Of a stretch of DNA of 64,000 nt, positions 6,647-15,661 are shown piece after piece. Position 1 is the stretch's first letter; each line of letters starts with the position of its first letter. The notes under the pieces are model-generated. The model saw nothing but the letters and a program-made list of their open reading frames with translations. It was not told the origin of the DNA and searched no databases. Source of the DNA: Curtobacterium sp. MCPF17_002 (GTDB taxonomy: Bacteria > Actinomycetota > Actinomycetes > Actinomycetales > Microbacteriaceae); the NCBI RefSeq assembly GCF_003234115.2, contig NZ_CP126251.1:1178001-1242000 (forward strand), in the 5' to 3' direction. Both the position numbers and the translations under genes were made by a program.

Positions 6647-9520
6647 ATGGTGGAGCAGAACAACGACAACACGAACAACGAAGAAGTCGCGCCGAAGCGT
6701 CGCGGTCGCCTGTTCGGCGGCCGTCGCGCCCGGTCGACCGGCCAGGAGGCCCGTGGGGACGTCACGCAGACGCCCCCCGCGGACGACACGGTCGCGCTGA
6801 CGGACGAGGCGGTCGCCGCCCACGGGTCGGCTGCCGCTGTGTCCGAGCCTGCGCCTCCGTCCGCGCCTGTCGCGGCATCGGTCTCGGTCGAGGTCGACGC
6901 GGTCGCGAGCCCGAGCGCCGAGCCGCACGACGTGAGCACGGTCACCGGCGACCTGCCGGTGGTGGACGTGACCACGGTCGACGGCGCGAGCGACGGGGCG
7001 GAGACGCACCGCGCCTCCAGGGCCGTTGCCGATTCCGAGGCCTCCGACACGCCCGCCGGGCCGGAGACGCCCAAAGCGGCCGAGCCGTTCGTCCCGAAGG
7101 CGACGAGCACCCTCAGCCTGATCTTCCACGCGCCGGTCCTGCCGGAGGTGCCGGAGCAGTCGTACCGCGCGTCCCGCGTGGACGAGGACGACGACGAGCA
7201 GGGCGGCAGCCGCCGCCGTTCCCGCCGTCGTGGGACCAGCGCCGAGCGCGACCTGCGTGAGCCGCGCGAAGCGCGTGAACAGCGCGAGCCGCGTGAGCCG
7301 CGCGACCACCAGGAACCCCGCCGCCGCGAGGTCGAGTACATCACCGAGCCCCAGAAGGTGAAGGGCTCGACCCGGCTCGAGGCGAAGAAGCAGCGCCGTC
7401 GTGACGGTCGTGACGCCGGGCGTCGTCGCCAGGTCGTGACCGAGGACGAGTTCCTCGCCCGCCGCGAGAGCGTCGACCGGCAGATGATCGTCCGGTCGAG
7501 CTCCTCGTTGATCGAGATCGGCGTGCTCGAGGACAACGTCCTCGCCGAGCACTACGTGACCAAGTCGCAGAACGTGTCGCTCATCGGCAACGTGTACCTC
7601 GGCAAGGTCCAGAACGTCCTGCCCTCGATGGAGGCGGCGTTCGTCGACATCGGACGCGGTCGCAACGCCGTGCTCTACGCGGGCGAGGTCGACTGGAACT
7701 CCGTCGACACCGGCAACCACGGGCGCCGCATCGAAGCCGCCCTGAAGCCCGGCGACAAGGTGCTCGTGCAGGTCACGAAGGACCCGGTCGGCCACAAGGG
7801 CGCCCGCCTCACCAGCCAGGTCTCGCTGCCCGGCCGATACCTCGTGTACGTGCCGAACGGCTCGATGAACGGCATCTCCCGGAAGCTCCCGGACACCGAG
7901 CGCGCGCGCCTCAAGAAGATCCTCAAGGAGGTCCTCCCGGAGCACGCCGGCGTAATCGTCCGCACCGCTGCGGAGGGTGCGACCGAGGAGCAGCTGACCC
8001 GCGACGTCCAGCGCCTCACCAGCCAGTGGGAGGCCATCCAGAAGAAGGTCGCGAACGGCCAGGCGCCGGTCATGCTGCACTCCGAGCCGGACCTGCTCGT
8101 CAAGATCGTCCGCGACGTCTTCAACGAGGACTTCACGAAGCTCATCATCGACGGCGAGTCCGCACGGGCCACCATCGACGAGTACCTGACCGCGGTCGCG
8201 CCCGACCTCAAGGACCGCGTCGAGCTCTACGACGGGCCGGACTCCTTCGAGGAGTACCGCCTCAACGAGCAGATCGAGAAGGCCCTCGACCGCAAGGTGT
8301 GGCTGCCCTCCGGCGGTTCGCTCGTGATCGACCGCACCGAGGCCATGACGGTCATCGACGTCAACACGGGGAAGTTCGTCGGGTCCGGCGGCAACCTCGA
8401 GGAGACGGTCACGAAGAACAACCTCGAGGCCGCCGAGGAGATCGTCCGCCAGCTCCGCCTGCGCGACATCGGCGGCATCATCGTCGTCGACTTCATCGAC
8501 ATGGTCCTCGAGTCGAACCGCGACCTCGTGCTGCGTCGTCTCGTCGAGTGCCTCAGCCGTGACCGGACGAAGCACCAGGTCGCCGAGATCACCTCGCTCG
8601 GCCTCGTGCAGATGACCCGCAAGAAGATCGGCGTGGGGCTCCGCGAGTCCCTCGACGAGGTCAACGCGAAGGTCAACGACAACAACGCCGACCCGGGTCC
8701 GTCGAAGAGTCGTCGCAAGGGTCGTGGCAACGGCAGTACGCCGAACGGCGGCTCGAACGGCAGCGGGTCGAACGGCAGCTCGTCGAACGGCAACGGCGGC
8801 AACGGCGGCGGCCAGGAGTCGAAGTCGTCGCAGGCGCACCAGATCACCGACGACGTGAAGAACGCGCTCTCGCGCATCGCCGCGTCGACGATCCCGCACG
8901 AGGAGCACGACACCCACGCGTCCGCTCCGACAGCGTCCGTCGACAGTCCGTCGTCGCCGGAGTCGCCGGAGTCGCCTTCGTCGCCGGTGTCCCCGGTGTC
9001 GTCGCCGGAGTCGGTCGAGCAGGGGGAGCAGTCCTCCGGCCCGAAGCGTCGTCGCCGTCGTGGTGGCCGCGGAGCCGGTGCGCCGGACTCTGCGTCGTCG
9101 AACGAGCAGTCGACCGAGCAGTCGACCGAGTCCGCCGCGCCGGTCGCTCCCGCAGCTACGCCGGTCGCCGAGCCGGCTGCTCCTGCGGCTGCTCCGGTGG
9201 CCGAGCCGGCTGCTCCGGTGGCGGAGAAGGCCGCCAAGGCCCCGGCTCGTCGCCGGGTCAGCTCGAGTGCCCCGGTGACCCCGAACGAGACCTCGGTCGC
9301 GATCCTCGACATCCCGATCGCCGCCACCAAGCGCGAGCCGCGGAAGGTCAGCGGTGACGCCGAGTCCCTGCTCGACTCCGTCCTGCAGGCGCTCCCGGAG
9401 CCGAAGCAGCCGGGGCAGGGCCGGTCGCGCTCACGCCGGGTCTCGTCGCCGAGCATCAGTGCGCCGGCGAACACCGACGGCGACACGACCGACGACGGCC
9501 CCGTGATCCTGGGGAACTGA
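6647..9520 (+). CDS. rne: Ribonuclease E/G
   Basis: Endoribonuclease central to mRNA decay and rRNA/tRNA maturation. The 957-residue protein has a long acidic, disordered N-terminal region with arginine-rich patches (residues 1-270), then the catalytic core: the S1-like RNA-binding segment NVYLGKVQNVLPSMEAAF followed by DIGRGRNAVLYAGEV, and the metal-binding aspartate motifs VIDVNTGKFVG and IIVVDFIDM. A low-complexity C-terminus follows, with Asn/Gly/Ser runs, Ser-Pro-Glu repeats, a KRRRRRGGR patch and Ala-Pro-Val-Ala-Glu repeats, which usually serves as a protein/RNA scaffold. ATG at 6647 is preceded by AAGGAG about 12 nt upstream. The frame is open upstream to 6380, but that part shows no family similarity. 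Confidence 0.93.
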   Translation: MVEQNNDNTNNEEVAPKRRGRLFGGRRARSTGQEARGDVTQTPPADDTVALTDEAVAAHGSAAAVSEPAPPSAPVAASVSVEVDAVASPSAEPHDVSTVTGDLPVVDVTTVDGASDGAETHRASRAVADSEASDTPAGPETPKAAEPFVPKATSTLSLIFHAPVLPEVPEQSYRASRVDEDDDEQGGSRRRSRRRGTSAERDLREPREAREQREPREPRDHQEPRRREVEYITEPQKVKGSTRLEAKKQRRRDGRDAGRRRQVVTEDEFLARRESVDRQMIVRSSSSLIEIGVLEDNVLAEHYVTKSQNVSLIGNVYLGKVQNVLPSMEAAFVDIGRGRNAVLYAGEVDWNSVDTGNHGRRIEAALKPGDKVLVQVTKDPVGHKGARLTSQVSLPGRYLVYVPNGSMNGISRKLPDTERARLKKILKEVLPEHAGVIVRTAAEGATEEQLTRDVQRLTSQWEAIQKKVANGQAPVMLHSEPDLLVKIVRDVFNEDFTKLIIDGESARATIDEYLTAVAPDLKDRVELYDGPDSFEEYRLNEQIEKALDRKVWLPSGGSLVIDRTEAMTVIDVNTGKFVGSGGNLEETVTKNNLEAAEEIVRQLRLRDIGGIIVVDFIDMVLESNRDLVLRRLVECLSRDRTKHQVAEITSLGLVQMTRKKIGVGLRESLDEVNAKVNDNNADPGPSKSRRKGRGNGSTPNGGSNGSGSNGSSSNGNGGNGGGQESKSSQAHQITDDVKNALSRIAASTIPHEEHDTHASAPTASVDSPSSPESPESPSSPVSPVSSPESVEQGEQSSGPKRRRRRGGRGAGAPDSASSNEQSTEQSTESAAPVAPAATPVAEPAAPAAAPVAEPAAPVAEKAAKAPARRRVSSSAPVTPNETSVAILDIPIAATKREPRKVSGDAESLLDSVLQALPEPKQPGQGRSRSRRVSSPSISAPANTDGDTTDDGPVILGN

Positions 9521-9522
9521 CG

Positions 9523-10518
9523 ATGTCGAACCCGGGCGACCCCGAGCGGTCGCAGCAGGACCGTGGGTTCTACGGTGCGGGCTGGTCCCAGCCCGCACCG
9601 GGCCCCCAGGGCCAGCAGCAGCAGGGCGGTGGACAGCACGGGGCGCCGCAGTACGGGGCGCCGCAGTACGGGGCTCCGCAGTACGGCGCGCCGCAGTACG
9701 GTGCGCCCCAGTACGGGCCGCCGCAGCCCGGGCCGTACGCCGGGCCTCCGTCCGTGCAGCAGCAGCGACGTCCGCGTCCCGAGGCCGATCCGCGTCGGGC
9801 GTTCGCGCCGGGCGCCTCGGTCACGAACACTGCCGGGGCGCTCATCGCCGTGGTGTCGCTCGTGCTCGTCGAGTTCGTCTCCGGGCTCATCGGGCTGCTC
9901 GGGACGTCGCTCGTGGTGCACCCGTTCTCGTCCTACGGTGCGGGCAACAGCCTGATCGGGGGCTTCGTCACCGGGGTCTTCGCCGCGCCGTTCCCGTTCT
10001 ACGCCGGAGCCTTCCTCGCCCTGGCGTTCCTCACCCCGATCACCCGACGCAGCCCGCTGCCGACGGTGCTGCTCCGCGCGGTGCTCGCCGGAGCCGCCGG
10101 GACCATCGCGCTCGCGCTCGTGGGCGTGTTCACGGGCTCGATCGGAGCCGTCCGGTACGGGGGAGCACGACTCGTCATGGACGTCGTCACGTCCCCGCTC
10201 CAGAACGGCGTGCCCTTCACGGTGATGCTGCTGGCGACGTCGACCGCGGCGTGGCTGTGGCTCGGACGACCCCGTGGTGGGCGCCGTGCGGCAGGGACCC
10301 CTGGCACGCCCGGCACCGTCCGTCCTGCCGACGCCGTGCCGCCCGCGACCGTGCAGACGGCTCCCGTGCAGCAGCACCAGCAGCAGCACCAGCACTCGGT
10401 GCCTTCGCATTCGGTGCCCGTGCAGTCCGGAGTGCAGCAGCCGCAGCAGCCTCCTGTGCCGCCGTACGGCGGTCAGCAGCCCCCGGCGAACCCCTGGGGC
10501 GGTCCGGCGCCCCGCTGA
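9523..10518 (+). CDS. Gln/Pro-rich repeat membrane protein of unknown function
   Basis: A 331-residue protein starting 2 bp after the RNase E/G stop, so very likely translated from the same message. Residues 1-85 are disordered, with five tandem copies of the pentapeptide GAPQY (about residues 40-65). Residues 100-245 hold about four transmembrane segments, and the last 80 residues are again Gln/Pro/His-rich (QQHQQQHQHS). I do not recognise a named family. The location next to rne allows a membrane-tethering or degradosome-partner role, but nothing in the sequence proves it. Confidence 0.75.
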   Translation: MSNPGDPERSQQDRGFYGAGWSQPAPGPQGQQQQGGGQHGAPQYGAPQYGAPQYGAPQYGAPQYGPPQPGPYAGPPSVQQQRRPRPEADPRRAFAPGASVTNTAGALIAVVSLVLVEFVSGLIGLLGTSLVVHPFSSYGAGNSLIGGFVTGVFAAPFPFYAGAFLALAFLTPITRRSPLPTVLLRAVLAGAAGTIALALVGVFTGSIGAVRYGGARLVMDVVTSPLQNGVPFTVMLLATSTAAWLWLGRPRGGRRAAGTPGTPGTVRPADAVPPATVQTAPVQQHQQQHQHSVPSHSVPVQSGVQQPQQPPVPPYGGQQPPANPWGGPAPR

Positions 10519-10688
10519 GCCCACAGGGCCCGTACGGTGCCGCGCGAGCTCGCACGGTGCGAGGCCCGCGGTTCCACGGTGCGAGGTTCCACGTCCGGTG
10601 CGAGGTCCTGACCCTCGCACGACGCACGGAACCTCGCACCGTTCGTGCGTCGGGCGCGGGACCTCGCACGGTGCGAGGTGGTGCCGGG
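10519..10688. repeat. Cluster of GGTGCGAGG direct and inverted repeats
   Basis: In the 170-bp gap between convergent genes the motif GGTGCGAGG occurs at least four times in one orientation and its complement CCTCGCACC-like form about three times in the other. The set ends in the 17-bp palindrome CCTCGCACGGTGCGAGG at 10662-10678. Multiple alternative hairpins are possible. It probably terminates both transcripts, or it is a decayed array of a short repeat. Confidence 0.7.
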
Positions 10689-10961
10689 TCAGTACCCGCG
10701 CTTGTCCCGCTGCGTGACCCGCAGCCCGCTCGCGATGAGGCGCAGGACCAACTCGCGCCCGGTGACCGCCGTGGCCCCGGCAGCGACGAGTTCGTCGTAC
10801 CGCGCGAGGGGCACGTCGTAGTGGTCGTGGTCGAACGCGCGGCGCGGGATCCCGGCCCGTTCGGCGAACGCGTGCAGTTCGTCGTAGGATCGGTCACTGA
10901 CGAGGTGTGACCACACCGTGTCGTGCGCAGGCCAGGTCGGCGGATCGATCAACACGGTCAC
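10689..10961 (-). CDS. DUF4031 domain-containing protein
   Basis: A small, soluble 90-residue protein of the DUF4031 family, common in actinobacteria and of unknown function. It starts [20 protein letters not shown], contains the conserved segment [12 protein letters not shown] and ends [10 protein letters not shown]. The conserved Asp, Trp and His residues are suggestive of an enzyme or metal site, but none is characterised. The GTG start at 10961 has a TAGAGT hexamer 7 nt upstream, a possible leaderless promoter, divergent from rplU. Confidence 0.85.
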   Translation of the reverse strand: MTVLIDPPTWPAHDTVWSHLVSDRSYDELHAFAERAGIPRRAFDHDHYDVPLARYDELVAAGATAVTGRELVLRLIASGLRVTQRDKRGY

Positions 10962-10987
10962 ACGAGCAACTCTACGTGTGTCGCCGT

Positions 10988-11017
10988 TTGACCGAACGTA
11001 GGGGCATCGAGTATTCT
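10988..11017 (+). promoter_or_regulatory. Strong promoter of the rplU-rpmA operon
   Basis: TTGACC (10988-10993) and TATTCT (11012-11017) are separated by 18 bp, a near-consensus housekeeping promoter. It would give an rplU leader of about 115 nt. That leader contains the GC-rich pairing segment GGGCCCGGGCTCCGGGAG, which may be a regulatory hairpin of the kind that controls L21 operons in other bacteria. Confidence 0.75.
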
Positions 11018-11140
11018 CGATCCCTGGTGTCAGCGGGCCATTCTGCCTGCGTCGCCGATCGGGCCCGGGCTCCGGGAGCCGCTCGTGCAGAAGTGGGCAC
11101 CCGAGACTTCCCTCAAGCAGAGTTACGTAAGGATTTCCAC

Positions 11141-11449
11141 GTGGTTTACGCAGTAGTGCGCGCCGGCGGCCGTCAGGAAAAGGTCGAGGTCGGGACGATC
11201 ATCACCCTCGACCGCGCCAAGGCAGACGACAAGGGCAACATCGACCTCGCCCCGGTGCTCCTCGTGGACGGTGACAAGATCACGTCGGCCGCTTCCGAGC
11301 TCGCCAACGTGACCGTCACCGCCGAGGTGCTCGAGGACCTCCGCGGTCCGAAGGTCATCATCCAGAAGTTCAAGAACAAGACCGGGTACAAGAAGCGTCA
11401 GGGTTTCCGCGCTGAGCTCACCCGTGTCAAGATCACCTCGATCGCGTAA
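11141..11449 (+). CDS. rplU: 50S ribosomal protein L21
   Basis: A 102-residue primary 23S rRNA-binding protein of the large subunit. The start is GTG at 11141 ([18 protein letters not shown]) with GTAAGGA 8 nt upstream. The longer open frame upstream covers the promoter and cannot be coding. The conserved C-terminal signature [21 protein letters not shown] is complete (quoted in two parts: [13 protein letters not shown] and AELTRVKI). rpmA follows by 14 bp, the universal L21-L27 pairing. Confidence 0.98.
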   Translation: MVYAVVRAGGRQEKVEVGTIITLDRAKADDKGNIDLAPVLLVDGDKITSAASELANVTVTAEVLEDLRGPKVIIQKFKNKTGYKKRQGFRAELTRVKITSIA

Positions 11450-11463
11450 GGCGGGAGTAGAAG

Positions 11464-11715
11464 ATGGCACACAAGAAGGGTGCGAGCTCCACTCGCAACG
11501 GTCGTGACTCGAACGCACAGCGCCTCGGCGTGAAGCGCTTCGGTGGGCAGGTCGTCAACGCCGGCGAGATCATCCTCCGCCAGCGCGGTACCCACTTCCA
11601 CCCGGGCGCCAACGTCGGCCGCGGTGGCGACGACACGCTGTTCGCCCTCTCGGCCGGTTCGGTCGAGTTCGGCACCAAGGGCGGCCGCAAGGTCGTCAAC
11701 ATCGTCAACGCGTAA
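11464..11715 (+). CDS. rpmA: 50S ribosomal protein L27
   Basis: An 83-residue protein of the peptidyl-transferase neighbourhood. It starts [16 protein letters not shown], the normal non-cleaved N-terminus that reaches toward the P-site tRNA, with no Firmicutes-type cleavable extension. It is co-transcribed with rplU and followed by a strong intrinsic terminator. The ribosome binding site lies in GGCGGGAG, 10-12 nt upstream. Confidence 0.98.
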   Translation: MAHKKGASSTRNGRDSNAQRLGVKRFGGQVVNAGEIILRQRGTHFHPGANVGRGGDDTLFALSAGSVEFGTKGGRKVVNIVNA

Positions 11716-11754
11716 GCAGTTCGACGATCTGATCTGCGCTCAGGCGACTGAGCG

Positions 11755-11793
11755 GGAGGGGCGGGCCGAGTGCCCGCCCCTCCTTCGGTTTTT
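11755..11793 (+). terminator. Intrinsic terminator after rpmA
   Basis: A 12-bp perfect GC-rich stem (11755-11766 with 11772-11783) with a 5-base loop CGAGT is followed by TTCGGTTTTT. It is a textbook rho-independent terminator, ending the rplU-rpmA transcript ahead of obgE. Confidence 0.93.
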
Positions 11794-11834
11794 CGCGGGT
11801 GAGCACTGCTCCCCGCACGACAAGGAGTGGAACC

Positions 11835-13403
11835 ATGGCGACCTTCGTCGACCGCGTGACCCTGCACCTGACCGCGGGGAACGGCGGTAACGGCTGCGTG
11901 TCGGTCCGCCGTGAGAAGTTCAAGCCCCTCGCCGGCCCGGACGGCGGCAACGGCGGGGACGGTGGCGACATCGTGCTCGTCGCCGACCCCAACGTGACGA
12001 CCCTGCTCGGGTACCACCGTTCACCGCACCGTTCCTCGAAGAACGGCCAGCCCGGCATGGGCGACCACCGCAGCGGCATCAGCGGCGAGACCCTCGAGCT
12101 GCCGATCCCGATCGGCACCGTCGTCCACGACGAGGACGGGTCGGTCATCGCCGACATGACCGAACCGGGCATGCGCGTCGTCATCGCCCCCGGTGGTCAG
12201 GGCGGCCTCGGGAACGCGGCACTCTCCACCACGAAGCGCAAGGCCCCGGGCTTCGCGCTCCTCGGGACCGAGGGCTGGGCCGGTGACGTCAGCCTCGAGC
12301 TGAAGACCATCGCGGACGTCGCCCTCGTCGGGTTCCCGAGCGCCGGCAAGTCCTCGCTCATCGCCGCGATCTCCGCAGCGAAGCCGAAGATCGCCGACTA
12401 CCCGTTCACGACCCTCACGCCGAACCTCGGCGTCGTCGAGTCCGGCTCCTCCCGCTTCACCGTCGCGGACGTCCCCGGTCTCATCGAGGGCGCGTCGGAG
12501 GGCAAGGGCCTCGGCCTCGAGTTCCTCCGCCACGTCGAGCGGTGCGAGGCCCTGCTGCACGTCATCGACTGTGCGACGCTCGACCCGGGCCGCGACCCGA
12601 TCAGCGACCTCGACGTCATCCTCGGCGAACTCGAGCGCTACCCGGTCCCCGAGGGCCAGGTCCCGCTGCTCGAGCGCCCGCAGATGATCGCGCTCAACAA
12701 GGTCGACGTGCCCGAGGCCGCCGAGCTGGCCGAGTTCGTGACCGCCGAGCTCGAAGCGCGGGGCTACCGCGTCTTCCCGATCTCCACCGCGTCCCGCAAG
12801 GGCCTGCGCGAGCTGACGTTCGCGCTGGCCGACGTCGTGGAGCAGGCACGCGCCTCCCGGGCTGCCGAGCCGGCGGTCGAGCGCATCGTGCTCCGCCCCA
12901 AGGCGGTCAACGAGAAGCCGTACACGATCCGCGCCGAGGGCGGCGAGGAGCACCGCTTCTACCGCATCCGCGGTGCCAAGCCGGAGCGCTGGGTGCAGCA
13001 GACCGACTTCACCAACGAAGAGGCCATCGGCTACCTCGCCGACCGCCTGGCGAAGCTCGGCGTCGAGGACGGCCTGTTCAAGGCCGGCGCCGTCGCCGGG
13101 TCCACCGTCGTCATCGGTGGCGACGGCGGGACGATCTTCGACTGGGAGCCCACGCTCACCTCGACCGCCGAACTCATCACGAGTGCCCGCGGTACCGACG
13201 CACGCATCGGGGCGACCTCGCGTCCGACCCGCAACGAGCGTCGTGAGGAGTACTTCGAGCGGATGGACGGCAAGGCCGCGGCCCGCGCCGAGCTCGAACA
13301 GGAGCGCATCGCCGGCCTGTGGGCGGACGACGACGACTACGAGACGGACGGGACCGTCGCCACCGACTCGTCGGGGCGCGGTTCCGACCACGACGAGGAC
13401 TGA
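11835..13403 (+). CDS. obgE: GTPase ObgE (CgtA)
   Basis: Essential ribosome-assembly and stress GTPase. The 522-residue protein has the glycine-rich Obg fold (residues 1-158), a G domain with G1 GFPSAGKSS at about 165-173, G3 DVPGLIEGA and G4 NKVD, and a C-terminal OCT domain around residues 355-440, followed by an acidic tail. ATG at 11835 follows AAGGAG with 7-8 nt spacing. The usual actinobacterial neighbours surround it: rplU and rpmA upstream, proB downstream. The terminator between rpmA and obgE suggests that obgE also has its own promoter or depends on readthrough. Confidence 0.97.
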   Translation: MATFVDRVTLHLTAGNGGNGCVSVRREKFKPLAGPDGGNGGDGGDIVLVADPNVTTLLGYHRSPHRSSKNGQPGMGDHRSGISGETLELPIPIGTVVHDEDGSVIADMTEPGMRVVIAPGGQGGLGNAALSTTKRKAPGFALLGTEGWAGDVSLELKTIADVALVGFPSAGKSSLIAAISAAKPKIADYPFTTLTPNLGVVESGSSRFTVADVPGLIEGASEGKGLGLEFLRHVERCEALLHVIDCATLDPGRDPISDLDVILGELERYPVPEGQVPLLERPQMIALNKVDVPEAAELAEFVTAELEARGYRVFPISTASRKGLRELTFALADVVEQARASRAAEPAVERIVLRPKAVNEKPYTIRAEGGEEHRFYRIRGAKPERWVQQTDFTNEEAIGYLADRLAKLGVEDGLFKAGAVAGSTVVIGGDGGTIFDWEPTLTSTAELITSARGTDARIGATSRPTRNERREEYFERMDGKAAARAELEQERIAGLWADDDDYETDGTVATDSSGRGSDHDED

Positions 13404-13410
13404 TCGCAGC

Positions 13411-14229
13411 ATGACCGACACGACCGCGCGCACCGGCCTCGGACCCGTCACCCGGCGTGAGGACATCCCGCGTGCGCGGCGGATCGTGGTCAAGGTCGGC
13501 TCGTCGTCGGTCAGCGGTGACAACACCGGGCAGATCGCTCCGCTCGTCGACGCGATCGCCGCGGCACACGGTCGCGGGACCGAGGTCGTGCTGGTGTCCT
13601 CGGGTGCCATCGCGACGGGGTTCCCGTTCCTCGGGCTCGAGGGCCGACCGGACGACCTCGCCACGCAGCAGGCCGCGGCCGCCACCGGGCAGAACGTCCT
13701 GATGTTCCGGTACCAGAAGGAACTCGACCGGCACGGGGTCGTCGCCGCGCAGATCCTCCTCACCGCGGGGGACCTGCAGAACCCCACGCACCGGGTGAAC
13801 GCGCAGCGGGCGATCGACCGGCTGCTCGCCCTGCGGGTGCTGCCGATCGTGAACGAGAACGACACGGTCGCCACCCACGAGATCCGCTTCGGCGACAACG
13901 ACCGGTTGGCGGCACTCGTCGCCCGGCTGCTCGGCGCGGACGCGCTCGTGCTGCTCTCCGACGTCGAGTCGCTCTACACGCGGCCCCCGGAGCAGCCCGG
14001 CGCGGAGCCCATCACCGAGGTGCCGTTCGGCGACGAGCTCGCCGGGGTCACCTTCGGGTCCATCGGTACGGCTGGCGTCGGCACCGGCGGAGCGGGCACG
14101 AAGGTCGCCGCTGCGCGGCTCGCCGCCGAGGCGGGCACGTCGGTCCTCGTGACGGCGACGGCGCTCGTGGAGCGCGCGCTCGCGGGTGACCAGGTGGGGA
14201 CCTGGTTCGAGGCGGCTCCGCGGTCCTGA
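13411..14229 (+). CDS. proB: Glutamate 5-kinase, short form without PUA domain
   Basis: First enzyme of proline synthesis: phosphorylates L-glutamate with ATP. The 272-residue protein carries only the amino-acid-kinase fold: VVKVGSSSVSG near the N-terminus, VLVSSGAIATG, the glutamate-binding segment IVNENDTVATHEIRFGDND and the nucleotide site GTGGAGTKVAAA. The C-terminal PUA domain found in the roughly 370-residue enzymes is absent, and the gene ends cleanly, so this is a natural short form rather than a frameshift. ATG at 13411 is 7 bp after obgE. proA lies 124 bp downstream, behind its own candidate promoter. Confidence 0.93.
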   Translation: MTDTTARTGLGPVTRREDIPRARRIVVKVGSSSVSGDNTGQIAPLVDAIAAAHGRGTEVVLVSSGAIATGFPFLGLEGRPDDLATQQAAAATGQNVLMFRYQKELDRHGVVAAQILLTAGDLQNPTHRVNAQRAIDRLLALRVLPIVNENDTVATHEIRFGDNDRLAALVARLLGADALVLLSDVESLYTRPPEQPGAEPITEVPFGDELAGVTFGSIGTAGVGTGGAGTKVAAARLAAEAGTSVLVTATALVERALAGDQVGTWFEAAPRS

Positions 14230-14243
14230 TCCCCGGCACTGCC

Positions 14244-14280
14244 GCCTGGAGGCACGGTGCCGGTCCGGCACGCCGCCTGA
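14244..14280. repeat. Degenerate copy of the 42-bp palindrome family
   Basis: In the proB-proA gap, GCCTGGAGGCACGGTGCC matches the left half of the palindromes at 43807, 56527 and 59326. The right half has decayed (TCCGGCACGCCGCCTGA). It could still form a hairpin that attenuates proB readthrough. Confidence 0.55.
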
Positions 14281-14341
14281 CGCCCGTCGGGTGGCCGGTC
14301 GCGCACCCTCGCGACGCCCGTCACCGGGGGAGGGCCGCGCC

Positions 14342-14347
14342 TACAAT
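14342..14347 (+). promoter_or_regulatory. Candidate -10 element of proA (leaderless)
   Basis: TACAAT ends exactly 6 nt before the proA ATG, which would put the transcription start at or next to the start codon. No clear -35 element is visible. The same spacing occurs before several other genes in the window. Confidence 0.6.
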
Positions 14348-14353
14348 CGAGGC

Positions 14354-15619
14354 ATGTCGCTGACCGCTCCCGCACCGACCCTGACCGACAAGCTGGTCGC
14401 CGCGCGCGGCGCCTCGTCGGCCCTCGCCACGGCGACCACCGCGGTGAAGGACGCGGCGCTCCTCGCGATCGCCGCGGATGTGCGCACGGCGACGGACGAG
14501 ATCGTCGCGGCGAACCACGACGACCTGGTCGCGGGCGAGGAGGGCGGGCTGACCTCGGGGCTGCTCGACCGGCTGCGGCTCGACGCCGCGCGGATCGAGG
14601 CCCTCGCGGCCGCGGTCGAGCACGTCGTGGGGCTCACCGACCCCGTCGGGCAGCACGTCCGCGGCTCCCGCCTGCCGAACGGCCTGCAGCTCTCGCAGGT
14701 GCGGGTGCCGTTCGGTGTCGTCGGGGCGATCTACGAAGCGCGCCCGAACGTCACGGTCGACATCGCGAGCCTGGCGCTGAAGAGCGGCAACGCGGTGGTG
14801 CTCCGCGGCGGGTCCGCGGCCGCACGGACCAACGCGGTGCTGGTCGCCCGCATCCAGGACGCCGTGGCCTCGGTCGGGCTGCCCCGCGAGCTCGTGCAGA
14901 CCATCGACGAGTTCGGCCGCGCCGGCGCCACCGAGCTCATGCGTGCACGCGGGCTGGTCGACGTCCTCATCCCGCGGGGGAGCGCATCGCTCATCCAGAC
15001 CGTCGTCACCGAGTCCCGGGTCCCCGTGATCGAGACCGGGGCGGGCGTCGTGCACGTCTTCCTCGACGAGTCGGCACCGCTCGACCGGTCGGTCGACATC
15101 GTGCTCAACAGCAAGGTGCAGCGCCCGAGCGTGTGCAACGCCCTCGAGACGCTCCTCGTGCACGAGCGGGCGGCGGAACGGCTGCTGCCCGTCCTCGCGG
15201 ACCGGCTGCGTGCAGCTGGGGTGACGCTCCGTGGTGACGAGGCCACGCGGGTCATCGTCCCCGGCGTGCTCCGCGCGACGGACGACGACTGGGCGACGGA
15301 GTCCATGGACCTCGACCTGTCGATCCGGGTCGTCCCCGACGTCGACGCGGCGATGGCCCACATCGCACGGTGGTCGACCCACCACACCGAGTCCATCGTC
15401 ACGAACGACGTCGACACCGCAGAGCGCTTCATCGCCGAGGTGGACTCCGCGGTCGTGATGGCGAACGCCTCGACCCGGTTCACCGACGGTGGCGAGTTCG
15501 GTTTCGGTGCCGAGGTCGGGATCTCCACGCAGAAACTGCACGCCCGCGGGCCGATGGGGCTGCCCGAACTCACGAGCACCAAGTGGATCGTGCGCGGCCA
15601 GGGCCAGATCCGCGGCTAG
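14354..15619 (+). CDS. proA: Gamma-glutamyl phosphate reductase
   Basis: NADPH-dependent enzyme of proline synthesis that reduces gamma-glutamyl phosphate to the semialdehyde. The 421-residue protein has normal length, with the motif GVVGAIYEARPNVTVD, the nucleotide region GNAVVLRGGSAA, the catalytic-cysteine segment QRPSVCNALETLLVH and the C-terminal FGAEVGISTQKLHARGPMG. The ATG start at 14354 is preferred over the open frame upstream because the -10-like TACAAT lies directly in front of it. The -10-like TAGACT of the next gene overlaps its stop codon. Confidence 0.97.
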   Translation: MSLTAPAPTLTDKLVAARGASSALATATTAVKDAALLAIAADVRTATDEIVAANHDDLVAGEEGGLTSGLLDRLRLDAARIEALAAAVEHVVGLTDPVGQHVRGSRLPNGLQLSQVRVPFGVVGAIYEARPNVTVDIASLALKSGNAVVLRGGSAAARTNAVLVARIQDAVASVGLPRELVQTIDEFGRAGATELMRARGLVDVLIPRGSASLIQTVVTESRVPVIETGAGVVHVFLDESAPLDRSVDIVLNSKVQRPSVCNALETLLVHERAAERLLPVLADRLRAAGVTLRGDEATRVIVPGVLRATDDDWATESMDLDLSIRVVPDVDAAMAHIARWSTHHTESIVTNDVDTAERFIAEVDSAVVMANASTRFTDGGEFGFGAEVGISTQKLHARGPMGLPELTSTKWIVRGQGQIRG

Positions 15620-15661
15620 ACTGAACGGCGAATTCCCCCGACCGAACGGAGCATCGGACAC

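Noticed and set aside
6431-8917. Minus-strand open frame opposite RNase E/G
   Set aside because: Shadow of the rne gene. The apparent Leu/Val/Asp-rich protein is only the reverse complement of acidic and arginine codons.
13411-14229. Truncated or frameshifted proB pseudogene
   Set aside because: All kinase motifs are intact, the stop is clean and no PUA-coding sequence follows in another frame, so a natural short form is more likely.
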